Source: Leishmania donovani (taxonomy: Eukaryota; Euglenozoa; Kinetoplastea; Trypanosomatida; Trypanosomatidae). From it: 64,000 nt of DNA. The notes below the pieces were generated by a model that saw only the letters and a program-made list of their open reading frames with translations, was not told the DNA's origin and did no database searches. The DNA is taken from the NCBI RefSeq assembly GCF_000227135.1, contig NC_018259.1, forward strand, positions 417,140-481,139, given 5' to 3'. Positions within the stretch are counted from its first letter, which is position 1. Each line of letters begins with the position of its first letter. Of the stretch, positions 10,130 through 20,907 are shown one piece after another. Position numbers and translations under genes: made by a program.

Positions 10130-10134
10130 CAGCA

Positions 10135-10380
10135 ATGCCGGCGCACAAGACGCTTCCCAACCTCAACCACTTCATGGAGAAGCGGATTGTGGTGAAGATA
10201 CAAGGTGGCCGCTCCATCTCCGGCGTGCTGCGCGGCGTCGACGAGCACATGAGCATCGTGCTACACGACGCCATGGATGAGACCCGCAACGCAGCTGTCA
10301 GCGAGGAGGCCAGGTTGGCTCTCGGCACCACCGTGATTCGTGGCAGCGCCATCGTCGAGATCGTGAGCGCCGATGTTTGA
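10135..10380 (+). CDS. SNRPG: Small nuclear ribonucleoprotein SmG
   Basis: The product has 81 residues; human SmG has 76. The Sm1 part (LNHFMEKRIVVKIQGGR, then SGVLRGVDEHMSIVLHDAMD) matches the SmG pattern of an N-terminal helix, K-x-x-GGR-x-x-x-G-x-LRG-x-D and an x-N/S-x-V strand. The Sm2 part ends in VIRGSAIVEI. SmG is one of seven proteins forming the ring on spliceosomal U snRNAs, needed here mainly for trans-splicing of every mRNA. The ATG is the first in frame and lies just after an AG acceptor. The Asn usual in the Sm1 RNA-binding loop is Ser here (HMSIVL). Confidence 0.92.
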   Translation: MPAHKTLPNLNHFMEKRIVVKIQGGRSISGVLRGVDEHMSIVLHDAMDETRNAAVSEEARLALGTTVIRGSAIVEIVSADV

Positions 10381-10580
10381 GAAGGTCAGAGAACGTATGT
10401 GCACCAGGACGAACTGGGGTCGCATGTAAAGGATCTTTTAGTCGTGCCGCACCGTCGGCGGAAAGAGGGCTGACGTGGCCACCTGAGCAGCATACGTTTT
10501 CGTAAATAAATGAGAAGTCGGTGTGCGTGTGTGTCTTCTTGTCTGGGGGAGTGTCGTCTTTGTTGGATGATGAGAGAACT

Positions 10581-10621
<41 letters not shown>

Positions 10622-11732
10622 CGTGTGTCTCCGTATGTCCGTCTCTGCGTGCCTGGTTTTTGCCCAGCGCCTTCAGCCCAGCTCCTGCTCTCCCTCATCT
10701 CTCGGCCTCTTTCGATTTGTCGGTCATCTCCCTTTGCTGCCGCAAGACACGTAACGGTGCGTGCCGACGCGGGTGAGGGACATGGGCTGTGCAGGCGAAA
10801 GCTGCCCGCGGATGCGATGAGACGTGGCGCGAGGACGTACACCCTGCAACAGAACAGAATCCCCATCGCAGACAACACGAATAGTCGAAGGTGGTGGACG
10901 GATCCACTCATGGCTAGATACGGAGCACAGCAGAACGTGAGTGCGGGAGAGTCCGCGCGCCGCCTCGTGCTCTTGTGCGTTGCCTTCCGATCTCCGCGCA
11001 TCCTTGCTCTGACACAGGGCTGGCGCTCGGCTCGTTGCGTGATGACCGCGACCGCGTGCCGTGCGGCGCGACAAAGCCCACACGCACTCACCACTCGGAT
11101 ACCAAGCTCGCGAGCTGCTTCACATGCTGCCTGTACGTCTGCTTCTTCCGTGACGTTCCTCGTTACTCTTCTTCCCGCGTCCTTTGACACTGTCTCTACC
11201 CGCTGCTCTCTCTCTCTGTCTGTCTGTCTCACTTTCGCAGCTGCGAACATCAACAACTCCCTACTGCCGTACCGTGTCGCACGTGACTCCACGAAGAACG
11301 GAGTGCCAGGACATCGAGTGCACTCGTCTCGTTTTGTGTTCTCTAGCTCTTTTTTTTTTTACTGTTTCTTCTTTGGGCGCTCTCCGAGTCGCTTGTCTCT
11401 CGCTCCTCTCTGTCCGTTGCACCCGCCACCGGCCAGGGATCACCGGGTGCAAGCACCAAGGAAGCCGCCGACACCCGCGCGCTGGCAGACACTCGATATT
11501 GTCTCCTCCTCGACTCACCAGGGTAGGAACTCTACGCATAGCATTAGCATGTAGAAACGCAAGCCCAACCACGGACCGCTGCTCTTCTCTTTTTAGTCGT
11601 CCCGTTTAGCCGTTACTGTCGCATGTGTGCCGGTCATTCCCTCGCGCCGTTCATCACCTTACACGCTTCTGCGCGTACCTGTCTCTAAGGTCGGGCACGA
11701 CTCGAAGAGCACAAAAAACAACAACCACGACA
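10381..11732 (+). other. Intercistronic spacer with no gene seen
   Basis: The spacer contains a long (TG)n microsatellite and T-rich tracts, one near 11341-11368. The long open frames across it read the microsatellite as VCVCVC and are not credible. Confidence 0.6.
10586..10621 (+). repeat. (TG)n microsatellite
   Basis: Eighteen uninterrupted TG units lie about 200 nt downstream of the SmG stop. Confidence 0.95.
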
Positions 11733-12299
11733 ATGGCAGGCTTAGACGTTGCCTGGATCCCGTTTACGGTGATGTACTTGCTGTACCTCATCCCACCGAC
11801 CCTGATGGAGGTATACTCGTACTACAGTCGTGGCGGTCTCGTCCGCTACGAGGATCTCAAGTACGATGATAGCTTCTGTCCACAGTACCAATGGAACCGC
11901 GACACGGAGGTGTACTACAAGCGCTTCCTCGACCGCCCGACTAGCGAGGCGGGCAAGGCGTTTTTTTCGTGGCTGGACTGGAGTTCGGAGTCCTACGACC
12001 GTACCATTTACATCCTGCGTCGAAACTTAGCAAAGCAGGACGGCGAGGTGAGTCCATGGTGGCGGTACGTTTACGGCCCCTTCATCTTCAACTGGCCCAA
12101 GAAGACCTGGCTGCGCGGCGACGATGCCGCGTGCCGGAAGGCGCCGGCGTGGGGTGTGGGCGGCGAGGCGCGTGCCCGCAAAGAATACGAGGAGGCTAAG
12201 GCAAAGGGCTTCAACAAGAACTACCATTACCAGATTATGCGCAAGATACGCCGTGAGCAGGCGCTGAAGGCGGCACAGGTGAAGGCGGCGATTGAGTGA
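11733..12299 (+). CDS. Conserved-looking hypothetical protein with one N-terminal membrane segment
   Basis: The product has 188 residues. One hydrophobic segment (about 7-27, ending LYLIPPTLMEVYSYY) is followed by a soluble part rich in aromatic residues (PWWRYVYGPFIFNWPKKTW at about 108-126) and a Lys/Ala-rich C-terminal helix. Small single-span proteins with many Trp and Tyr are common among accessory subunits of mitochondrial complexes in kinetoplastids, but this is only a suggestion and I recognise no family. The frame is open 36 codons upstream; the ATG at 11733 is preferred because the upstream part looks like spacer and the ATG follows an A-rich leader. Confidence 0.75.
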   Translation: MAGLDVAWIPFTVMYLLYLIPPTLMEVYSYYSRGGLVRYEDLKYDDSFCPQYQWNRDTEVYYKRFLDRPTSEAGKAFFSWLDWSSESYDRTIYILRRNLAKQDGEVSPWWRYVYGPFIFNWPKKTWLRGDDAACRKAPAWGVGGEARARKEYEEAKAKGFNKNYHYQIMRKIRREQALKAAQVKAAIE

Positions 12300-14410
12300 A
12301 GAGGACGGGGGACAAGCCGAACATGTGATTGCTCGACCGTCTTTATGATCGGATTCTGTGTTTCTCTTTCTTGTCGCATGTATGTGCTGTTGCCCTCCCC
12401 GATGCGAACGCTGGGTTTGTCCTCTCTTCGTGGTTTGTTTTCAAGAGTGAGGGTATGTGTGTAGTGGAGCTGTTGTGCTCGTGCTTGAGCGTCGTCTCCT
12501 TCATAGCATCTGTTGTCGTTTCGTGATCGGCGCCTCTGGGACGCTGTAGCATCCTGTTCCAGGCCTTCTCCGTGTGCTTCATTTGCATTCCTCTCTCTGT
12601 TCGTGGACGCTTGCTAGTTTTGTTCATGCGTGTGCGCGCGCGCAACTGTGGTGGACAGTGCGCGCCCGACGACATCCCCACCCCCTCCATGTTATTCTGC
12701 CTGCCAAGAGACGAAATAGAAAGCAAACAACGAAGAGAGCACGACATGCCAAGCGAAGCGGCGCTTACGAACGGAAGTCTTGGGCGCACAGCCCCTCCCC
12801 CCCCCCCAACGCGGCTAACCCACTCTGTGCTCCTTGTTTCGAAGCGAAACATCAACCCTCCCTGTCTCGAGTGTGCACACGCGCACACCTATCTATATAG
12901 AGAGGTGGTATGCTTCTGAATCCGCTGAACCGGGTCTGTAGTGCGTCGCCCAAGAATCACCGCCTCTACCTGAACAGCGGTTGCTGCGACACGTTACTTC
13001 TCAATGCTGTCTTCCCCCCCCCCCTCCGGCCTCTCTCGCTCCTGTTACCTCACACGTGCTACATTCCTTGTTTGGTTGGCCGTGCTGTAACAACACCAAA
13101 CGGGCAAACAATGTTTTTCCCCCTTTTCACGGATTATAACCTATGCGCACCCGTTCTCCGAACGCATCTGCCCACCAACGCGCACGCGCACCGACTTGAC
13201 ATTGCAAGTCGAGCTAAGTGATTGTACTTCTTCGCTGCGTACGGGTTCACGATCTCTCTTCTCTTTTTTGTTTTTGAATATTTGCACTCGTGTCATCGGC
13301 GTTCCCGTCTATCACGCAAGCCAGACGAGCACGCCTTCACTCTCCCCCTCCTTCATCTTCTTCCACACCCCAGGGGTGATCCATTTTGCAAGCTGTGGGC
13401 CTCCCCACAGTGCGTGTCCGTGTGTCTGAGGGCCTTTTCACGCCTAGCGAGGGTATCCTCTACGGACACACGAAGCGGCGCCTCTCAGTCGAGCAGAGAG
13501 GCCCTCGATTTTCCACTCTCGCTCGCCCTGTGGGGTGCATACGTGAAACGGCACCCCTGCGAAACTGTGTGGTTGCCGTGCATGCGCCATCGACAGCTGT
13601 GTCGATCCCTTGCTTTTTTTTTGTTTGCGCCGTATAGGTGGGCCGTAGCTAACGAGGCTCGTTGTCGACCCTCTCTCTCTCTGGTGTAAGGTGGGCGGCT
13701 GTCGCCACTGCACAGAGGCGTAGAAGTGAGCATCGCTTGCTGAAGATATCCCTTCAATGCTATTCCGCTAAGGACCCCTCCTCGTCAGTCGCCCTCGTCA
13801 CCACGCGCGCTCATCGTTTTGATTTTTCTTTGTCTTCGCCTCGTTTGTGTGTATCTCCTTCTGCATCAGGGGTCTTAATTCGCAGAAGACCAGAGCTGCC
13901 TGGCAGGTCCCCACTCCCCTCACCCCCTCCTCTCCTTCCCTTTCACTGTCTTGCCTTCTTCCTTGGTCTTACCGCCTTCATTGGCCCCCGCTTCTTAGAC
14001 TTCATCTGGCGACCTGTTGCCCTCTGTCGCTGAGGTGCAGGTCGCTTGGAGACTTTCGCTAATTTATCCGCGAGGTCGTTGTCTGCGAGTCACGCTGCTG
14101 ATATTCTATTTTGTGGACTCTCGGTTCTCTCAACTGCTTCCGTCTGACGTTGCTGCCGCGCAAGTGCATCGTGTTGCCTCGCGTGCTCTCGCTCGCGTTG
14201 CCATCTCCTGCGGTGTTGTTGTCGAGCGACAAGGTCATTTCGTTTTTCTGTTGTTGTTGATTGCTTTTCAGCCCACCCGTCTCCCTCCCCCTCTGCGTTT
14301 CCTCGTATACCCTGCCTTGACGGCTGCTGGTGCAGATTCTTGTGCGCCACTCTGAGCACCCCTCAGCCACGATACATTCCGTGTGACGTGCTCACCCTAG
14401 ACGCGAAAAC
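12300..14410 (+). other. Long intercistronic spacer with no gene seen
   Basis: At 2.1 kb this is among the longest spacers in the window. It contains C8-C10 runs near 12800 and 13014 and T-rich tracts. No ORF starts with a credible ATG or has recognisable content. It presumably carries a long 3' UTR. Confidence 0.55.
14244..14271 (+). promoter_or_regulatory. Candidate trans-splice acceptor for the HECT ligase
   Basis: A T-rich tract ending TTGCTTTTCAG puts an AG at 14270-14271, giving a leader of about 139 nt. Confidence 0.4.
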
Positions 14411-17400
14411 ATGGACGGCTTTCGCTTTTACATGGAGGGGATCGGCCTGCCGGAGGGGAACACGCGGCGTGCGAACGCTGAGCTTATCGGCGCCATCAAC
14501 AGCCCTGACCCAACGGTCCAGCACAGCGGCTTGCAGATGTTGTGCGATCAACTCACGATGAGCTCCTTCATTTCGCCGTCCACGATGGCCACTATCCCGC
14601 TTGTTTTACCGTCGCTGCTTCGGTGCATCGCGTCGTCGCAGGTGCGCGAGGTGTTCATCACGGCAGCCCGCGCCCTCACCTACATCATTGATGCTTTTCC
14701 TCGCACCTTCGAGACGTTCCCAACTCGTCACACCTTGATCGAAGTGCTGCTGCAGCACCTCCGCTCCATCCAGGATGTGGAGCTGTCGGAGCAGTGCATC
14801 ACCTGTTTGGAGATGATCACGCGGAGCCAGATGGGAAGCCGCGAGCTGCTGCACAACGACGGCGTCGAGGCGGTGCTTGGCTTCGCCGACTTCTTCACAC
14901 TGCACAAGCAGCGTCAAATTTGGACCATTGTGCAACGGCTCGTCGGCGAGGTGGACGAGAGCAGCGTGCGGCATATTACTGCTTGCCTTCCCACACTGCG
15001 AATCGGCATGACAAACGGCGACTCCGAGATACGTCAAAAGGCGATTGCCACACTGGCACAGGCCATCGAAGGCGTCAAGACGGACCGAGCCACCGTCGAG
15101 ACCGTGTTCGGCGACGCGGCAGACCGCATCGCAGTCCTCCTACACGAGCGTGACGTCAACGACGACACGCTGTCGTCGGCGCTGTCCCTGTTGTTCGCAG
15201 GTGTGCAGTGGAGCGCCGGCATCGCCGCCTCGGTGATCCAAAGCGACCTATTCAACACGCTGCTCTCCTTACTGCAACCAGCGCCGGTTCCCGCGGTAGT
15301 GGCGGAGCAGCACGCCGCCCCATCGGCGGCTGGAAGGGTTGCTCGCCGCAGCGCGGCGGCCGAACTGGTAGTGAGACGTGACTCCGGAATGGACTCTGGT
15401 GGGGGCGCCGGTACTGAGCCAGCAGCTGCGCGGACGACGATGCTCACCTCGCACCAGCGCACCATTGTGTGCCGGCTATTGGCCTCTCTGTTGATTCCGT
15501 GCAGGACCGGCGCTACTGAGCAGCTTGAGCGGCTGGAGATGCTGACACAGCGGCCACTGCTCACTGGCGCCATGGCCCATGGCAATCGGTCGGGCATGGA
15601 CGACGGTGATGACGAGGATGAGGACTACACGACGGAAGAGGACGAGGACGGGGAGCAGATGCATGACTTCGACGATGATAGCGATGCCGACGCGACTCTG
15701 ACGCACCTACGCGAGAGGGTAGCGCAGGAGCAGGGCCTCAAGATTGAGACCAAGGCGGCGTACGCCCGGTGCCGTGCCTCCGGTTTTATGTGCGATGGAT
15801 GCGGGAAGAACTGCACCCCCGGTGACTGGTACCGGTGCAACGAGTGCCCCGACAAAGACTATTGCACTGCCTGCGTTTTGGAGCACTACAAGGACGACCA
15901 CGGTGGCCAGCACAGCTACACAGATATGGAGCAGGTAGTGGGGGCCGCGGCGCGCAATCGGGACAAGCTGGAGCTGTACCGCAAGTCGCCTCAGCTGCTC
16001 CAGCGCGTCTTGGAAGCCATTCCCACCGTTGTCTGCGTGTGCGTCTCCTCTGAGCTTGTTGCGGTGCGGACGTCGTGCCTCGACTTTCTCGTTAGCGCGG
16101 TTGACATGGCCTCCACGGAGCAGCTTCTTGCAAGCGACATCACAAAGGTCTCGCTCGGTGAGTCTCTAAACAACAATCTTCGCGGCGCCGATCTTGTCTG
16201 CAATGCTCTTGCGGTTGCTCTGGCGGGACGGCTGCTGCAAAAGCTGAGTGGCATCTATCAAGTGCAGTTCGCGCGCGAGGGCGTGAAGCTGAGCCTGCAA
16301 GTGCTGAAGCAGCGCTGCAAGGTGAAGGGGAGGACGACACTCACGCGTGAGGCGCGCACAGCCCTGACAACCTGCACTGCCGGGTGGAGCACCATCATCG
16401 GCACCGAGGCGTCAATACTGCTCCAGCGCTTCCTCGACGTCGAGGATGAGCAGGCAACCGAGCCCCTGCGTCGCGTGGTCGAGGAGCTCCGTCAAGACCA
16501 CTTCAGCATCGCGATTGGCCTGCTGCGTGACGTGCTCGCTGGTGACGTTACGGCGTTTGAGTTTTTCTCGAGCGGCGTTGTGCGGGAGCTGCGAAACTGC
16601 TTAAGCCGCCAGCAGAACATCTACGCAGTGATGCACCTGGTCGCTGCGCTCTCCACGTCTCCGGCCGCGACGAGAGGTGGGAAAGCGAAAAAGAGTGCCG
16701 GGGTGGCGCCGACGTTGGCTGCCACCACCGCTGGGCGGGTGGGTCAAGGCAGTGGTAGTCTGCTCTCCCACTTTGTGCACCACCTACACACAATACTGAC
16801 GCTCCTCGACGACTTTACCGTGCCCACGTACGACTTCATCGGCGGCGTTCACAACTACTTTGTCGTTTCCTTCGAGCCTCACCGCGCGTCTGTCGCAGTC
16901 GCTGGCGACACGACGGCGGACACTTCCACTCCCAGTGCACGCGGCGACGGCGACAGCTCTATTTCGCCGCGGCAGTGCATCAAGGCCCGCATTCGACCCA
17001 TCTCTAGTGTCAGCGCCATGGCGCAAGTTCTGCAGCAGGAGGTGCTGCAGCAGGAGAGCGAGGACGGAGACAACGGCGACGGCGAAGAAGGCGAAGCCGT
17101 GACAAACGTCCTGCCCGATTTGCACCCGCGGCACTCCCCTATGTCCCGCGACGCAGAAACACCAATGCCAGCTGCTCCCTCGTCCCCTGCTTCAGCACCA
17201 GCGAACAGCAACGTATGGATTCGCTATGGCACACATGTGCTGCCGCTGTCGATGACGATGCTGCAGATCATGGAGCACCTCGTCCTTCCTGCCGCGGCGG
17301 CCTCCGAAAATGAGGCGCGAGGCAGCCACCGCGACAACGCCGAAAGAAGGGCGAAGCCGCGTCACCAGCGGCGCGGAAAGCCCCACGACACCACCGCTCC

Positions 17401-19300
17401 AGAGGAGGGGGCACACGAGGAGGAGGAAGTCCGGCACGGTGCTCACAGCCGTCTCGTTCCGCTGGACACATCGACCGCCGCTGGGTACTCGCTGCAGCGA
17501 CCTGTCGTACTGTACTACAGCACCACCCCATACAACCCGCAGTACTACTCCTTGTACAAGGTCCCCAATGCATTCCCTGCCAGCGGCAATCCGCAGGCAC
17601 CGCTGCAGGTGCGCCTGCCGTCGCAGGACCGTAAGCCGAGCGCAGTGCGGGATGTTCAAGAGCAGCTTGCTGGTGCCTTCCACTACAGCAAGCACGTGCT
17701 CTCCGACAGCCAGCGGGATGTACTGGGGCTGCTGGGCACGCTGCACGCCGCGGTAGCAAACTGGGCGGTGCTTCTCAACTATGTGCGAACGCAAGCCGCT
17801 GCAGAATCGAAACATCTGCGCGGCGTCGACGTCGCATGCATTCTGAACACCTTTGCCCCTGCCATCTCCATCGCTGAGTTTCAGCACGCGAAGCTCAACA
17901 GCAAAGCAATTCAGCAGTGCTCTCAGATGCTGCTGGCTGGCCAGCAACGTGGCACGTGGGCAGTAAAACTTGCACTGGATTGCACCTACCTTTTTAGCTA
18001 CTCGACGCGCAAGTTTCTCTTCGACGTCGGCTTCACGTCGACGGATCGCTGCTTGATTCAGATGCGCAAATACAGGGAACTGTTCGGCTTGAATGAGCCG
18101 CGGATGTCGAGTGAGCAAATGCGGGGCATCTACGGTCAGCTCAAGAAGGAGACGAAGCGGGTGTGGCGTGAGGACGTCTTGGAGTGCGCGAAGAAGGTGC
18201 TTAGCGCGCAGGACGCACGGGCGCGGAACCTTGTCTGGAGCTTTCACTTCTACAACGAAAATGGCTGGGGCGATGGCCCGACGCGCGAGTTCTACACCCT
18301 CGTCAGCCAAGAGCTGCGACAGCGCAAGCTGGGACTCTGGCGCGACGGCAACGAGGCCGCCGATGATAATGAGTACAATACCGCCGCCTATGGTCTGTTC
18401 CCGAAACCGGTGCTGCCGGGGTCGGCTCAGGAGAAGGACCACCTGGTACCTTTCTTCCGTCTTATTGGCCGCTTTATCGGCCGTGCCCTCGTTGACGAGC
18501 ACGTGCCCGGCCTCCCGCTCTCACCGGTCTTCCTCCGCCTCTTGCGCGGTGACGTGTGCGGGATCCACGATGTGCAGGACCTCAGCGAGGAGGTCGGGCG
18601 TCTGCTGGTTGCTATGGCGGGAGCCGCCGCGAGTGGGCACACGCGCGTGCAGCTGCCAGGGCAGACGAAAGCGGTGGAGGTGCAGGACCTCGCCCTCGAC
18701 TTCACGCTCCCGGGGGACGACAGCGTGGAGCTGTGTGCGGATGGGGCGAAGACGGCAGTGACGGCGAACAACATGATGGCCTACTGTGACGCCGTGACGA
18801 GCTTTTTGCTCGATCGCGGGGTTGCCGCGGCGGTCCATGCTCTCCGCGAGGGCTTCCACTGGTACATACCGCTAGTGGCGTTGCAGATGCTCAGCGTGGA
18901 CGAGTTGTACCAGCTCATCGCTGGCCACGAGACTGCAATCACGCGCGACGACTTTGAGAAGTACAGCGAGGCGAATTACGGGTACACCCTTAACTGCAAG
19001 CATGTACAGTGGCTCTTTGACATCCTGGCCGCCTTCACGGTGGAGGAGCAGAAGCAGTTCTTTTTTTTCCTCACCGGCTCTGCGCACCTCCCTGTTGGCG
19101 GCCTGGGTCGACTGCGGCCGTCCTTTACCATTGTGCGGAAAACGTCCGAGGATGCCAGCATCAAGGAAGAGGACATGCTGCCATCCGCCATGACGTGCCA
19201 GAATTACTTGAAGCTGCCGCAGTACAACACGAAAGAAGAGATGGAGAAAAAGCTTCGCTTCGCCATGACCGAGGGCAGCGGTGTGTTCTTGCTCTCCTAG
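14411..19300 (+). CDS. HECT-type E3 ubiquitin ligase with ARM region and ZZ zinc finger
   Basis: The product has 1629 residues. The N-terminal third (about 30-370) is helical and repeat-like, resembling the armadillo region of TRIP12/UPL3 ligases. An acidic stretch (about 396-432, mostly Asp and Glu) precedes a ZZ zinc finger at about 461-507 (CDGC, YRCNEC, YCTAC, then two His). The HECT domain fills the C-terminal part, about 1240-1629. NENGWGDGPTREFYTLVSQEL, FFRLIGRFIGRAL and FLTGSAHLPVGG are visible, and the catalytic Cys is Cys1596 in MTCQNYLKLP, before a short tail ending GSGVFLLS. The enzyme would take ubiquitin from an E2 on Cys1596 and pass it to substrate. The ATG at 14411 opens the frame. 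Substrates cannot be inferred. Confidence 0.92.
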   Translation: MDGFRFYMEGIGLPEGNTRRANAELIGAINSPDPTVQHSGLQMLCDQLTMSSFISPSTMATIPLVLPSLLRCIASSQVREVFITAARALTYIIDAFPRTFETFPTRHTLIEVLLQHLRSIQDVELSEQCITCLEMITRSQMGSRELLHNDGVEAVLGFADFFTLHKQRQIWTIVQRLVGEVDESSVRHITACLPTLRIGMTNGDSEIRQKAIATLAQAIEGVKTDRATVETVFGDAADRIAVLLHERDVNDDTLSSALSLLFAGVQWSAGIAASVIQSDLFNTLLSLLQPAPVPAVVAEQHAAPSAAGRVARRSAAAELVVRRDSGMDSGGGAGTEPAAARTTMLTSHQRTIVCRLLASLLIPCRTGATEQLERLEMLTQRPLLTGAMAHGNRSGMDDGDDEDEDYTTEEDEDGEQMHDFDDDSDADATLTHLRERVAQEQGLKIETKAAYARCRASGFMCDGCGKNCTPGDWYRCNECPDKDYCTACVLEHYKDDHGGQHSYTDMEQVVGAAARNRDKLELYRKSPQLLQRVLEAIPTVVCVCVSSELVAVRTSCLDFLVSAVDMASTEQLLASDITKVSLGESLNNNLRGADLVCNALAVALAGRLLQKLSGIYQVQFAREGVKLSLQVLKQRCKVKGRTTLTREARTALTTCTAGWSTIIGTEASILLQRFLDVEDEQATEPLRRVVEELRQDHFSIAIGLLRDVLAGDVTAFEFFSSGVVRELRNCLSRQQNIYAVMHLVAALSTSPAATRGGKAKKSAGVAPTLAATTAGRVGQGSGSLLSHFVHHLHTILTLLDDFTVPTYDFIGGVHNYFVVSFEPHRASVAVAGDTTADTSTPSARGDGDSSISPRQCIKARIRPISSVSAMAQVLQQEVLQQESEDGDNGDGEEGEAVTNVLPDLHPRHSPMSRDAETPMPAAPSSPASAPANSNVWIRYGTHVLPLSMTMLQIMEHLVLPAAAASENEARGSHRDNAERRAKPRHQRRGKPHDTTAPEEGAHEEEEVRHGAHSRLVPLDTSTAAGYSLQRPVVLYYSTTPYNPQYYSLYKVPNAFPASGNPQAPLQVRLPSQDRKPSAVRDVQEQLAGAFHYSKHVLSDSQRDVLGLLGTLHAAVANWAVLLNYVRTQAAAESKHLRGVDVACILNTFAPAISIAEFQHAKLNSKAIQQCSQMLLAGQQRGTWAVKLALDCTYLFSYSTRKFLFDVGFTSTDRCLIQMRKYRELFGLNEPRMSSEQMRGIYGQLKKETKRVWREDVLECAKKVLSAQDARARNLVWSFHFYNENGWGDGPTREFYTLVSQELRQRKLGLWRDGNEAADDNEYNTAAYGLFPKPVLPGSAQEKDHLVPFFRLIGRFIGRALVDEHVPGLPLSPVFLRLLRGDVCGIHDVQDLSEEVGRLLVAMAGAAASGHTRVQLPGQTKAVEVQDLALDFTLPGDDSVELCADGAKTAVTANNMMAYCDAVTSFLLDRGVAAAVHALREGFHWYIPLVALQMLSVDELYQLIAGHETAITRDDFEKYSEANYGYTLNCKHVQWLFDILAAFTVEEQKQFFFFLTGSAHLPVGGLGRLRPSFTIVRKTSEDASIKEEDMLPSAMTCQNYLKLPQYNTKEEMEKKLRFAMTEGSGVFLLS

Positions 19301-20907
19301 ATACCTCAGCGGTTGCCCCAGGCCGTGGAAGCAGCTATATATGAAAGTATAGATGTCATCGAGTGTGCCTGGTCTCTCGACTTGCTCTTCTTTGATCTGG
19401 TTGTTGCGGACACTTTTCGGGGGTTTATTTTTGTCTTTTGTTTCCTGTAACGCTGCCGTCGTGGTAGCCTTTTCGGCAGACCTCTTTGGTGCCAGCCTTC
19501 GGGTGTTGCTGTTCGAGGCGGAAGAGAGAACTTTTGAGTGGGAGAGAGTGCGGTGGGGGGGCGGTGGTGCCCGCTACCTGCTCTTCCTCCCTCCTGGTGA
19601 GTTTACCGGCGACAATCAACGTATTCTATCGCACTCTCTCATGGTGCAACTACCTCCACAATGAACTGACACACACGGACGCAAACATCTATTCCGATTC
19701 ATGTGGACGTCCCTGCGTGGTTCTAGCGGGGGAGGGGGGCAGCCGGGGCGCCTCAGCCGCTTGGGTCAGCGTGTCCTTTCCCTTCTCCTGGTTGCCATGC
19801 TGACCCAGGTGGCGGATGGCGAAACTCCCACAGAGAGACACATCAGACTCTGTCGGCGGTGCTCGATTCACCGTTGACGAGACCGAACTTCCGTCTTGGC
19901 ACTAGGCTGCGCACCTACGTCTGTGCTCTGTTGAGGGGACATGCCGCTTGGCATACTTGTGAGCACGCTTTCCTTGCCTCTTCTACTGTACGCCTGTACG
20001 CTCCACCTTCCTTCTCTCTCGCTCCTCCCTCACTGGCTCTCTGTCGTGCGCTCGGCGCACGTTCCATGCTCCCGCCGTCCCCTCCGCCCTCCCCACCTCA
20101 CCCCGCGCCTTTCCTGCCTTTTCATGTCCCTCCGAGCTCTATGCTCTTTGCACGAGTTTGGCAGTGATTTAACTTCGTCGCCGAAAGAGGACGTCTTCCA
20201 AGGAAGAGGTTTCGGAAGGGGCGAAACGTCGGCAAAGGACGCGCGCGTTGAGCGGCATTGTGTCTGCCTTGCATTCGTGTCCTTCCCTCTCCCACCACCA
20301 GGCACACTTATCCGAGCATACACACACAGACACACACACGATCGAACAAGGGTGACTTCTCTGGGAAGGGGAGTGCTGAGGGAGAGGTCCCTCTCGAGTT
20401 TCCGTGTGTGACTTTTGCACACCACGCCGACACCGGGCAAGGGGACGGCGTTTTCTGTCCTTCTCCCTTTCCCTCTTTGTCGCGCCTTTCCCCACTGAAG
20501 GCATCCCTGTTCTTGGTGGTGGTTGTTTCGATGTGCGTGTGTATGTGCTAATCCGTCCCGCTCCCTGCCTGCCTCCCCCCTCTGTAACTATCTGTTGTGG
20601 TCGTGCTCCTCCTCGTGCGCTCCACTTTCCCGTCAAGTGGACGTTGCATCATCGTGAGTGGGGTTTCTCGTGGGGTTTTGCGTTTAATTTTACCTGTTTG
20701 TGTGTGCGTGTGTTTTCCGCTCCTCTTTGTGTGCTGTGTTGGTGTAGGGTTTGCGCAGAGGTCGACCCGGACGTCCGTCTTCCCTTTCTTGTTTTCCCGT
20801 CAATACTCCATCCTCCGTTTTCGTCTCTCGTTGTTGTTGCTGTTGTCTTTCTGTGCCGTTCTTGTGCGGCCGCCTGGGAGTTCTCGCGCCGAGCTGCGCT
20901 AATTGAC
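19301..20907 (+). other. Intercistronic spacer with no gene seen
   Basis: The spacer is C/T-rich with short CA repeats near 20320-20340. The last 100 nt (TTTTCGTCTCTCG, GTTGTCTTTCTG, AG at 20879-20880) look like the acceptor region of CRM1. The frame is open 168 codons upstream of the CRM1 ATG, but that part has spacer composition. Confidence 0.6.

Larger units (their letters stand above)
8482..10134 (+). other. Intercistronic spacer with no gene seen
   Basis: This 1.65-kb spacer holds a sense-strand G-rich tract at 9032-9057, a (CA)n tract at 9262-9281 and T/C-rich stretches. The last 100 nt contain the processing signals for SmG. No ORF has recognisable content. Confidence 0.6.

Noticed and set aside
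10589..11554. 321-codon frame downstream of SmG
   Set aside because: Begins inside a (TG)n microsatellite read as VCVCVC and continues through spacer sequence.
13222..13689. 155-codon frame in the long spacer before the HECT ligase
   Set aside because: Starts at a non-ATG codon, has no recognisable domain and lies in T/C-rich spacer.
17192..18502. 436-codon minus-strand frame inside the HECT gene
   Set aside because: It is a shadow of the high third-position GC of the real gene on the other strand.
20404..20907. 168-codon upstream extension of CRM1
   Set aside because: CRM1 homology starts exactly at the ATG at 20908, and the upstream part contains the probable splice acceptor region.
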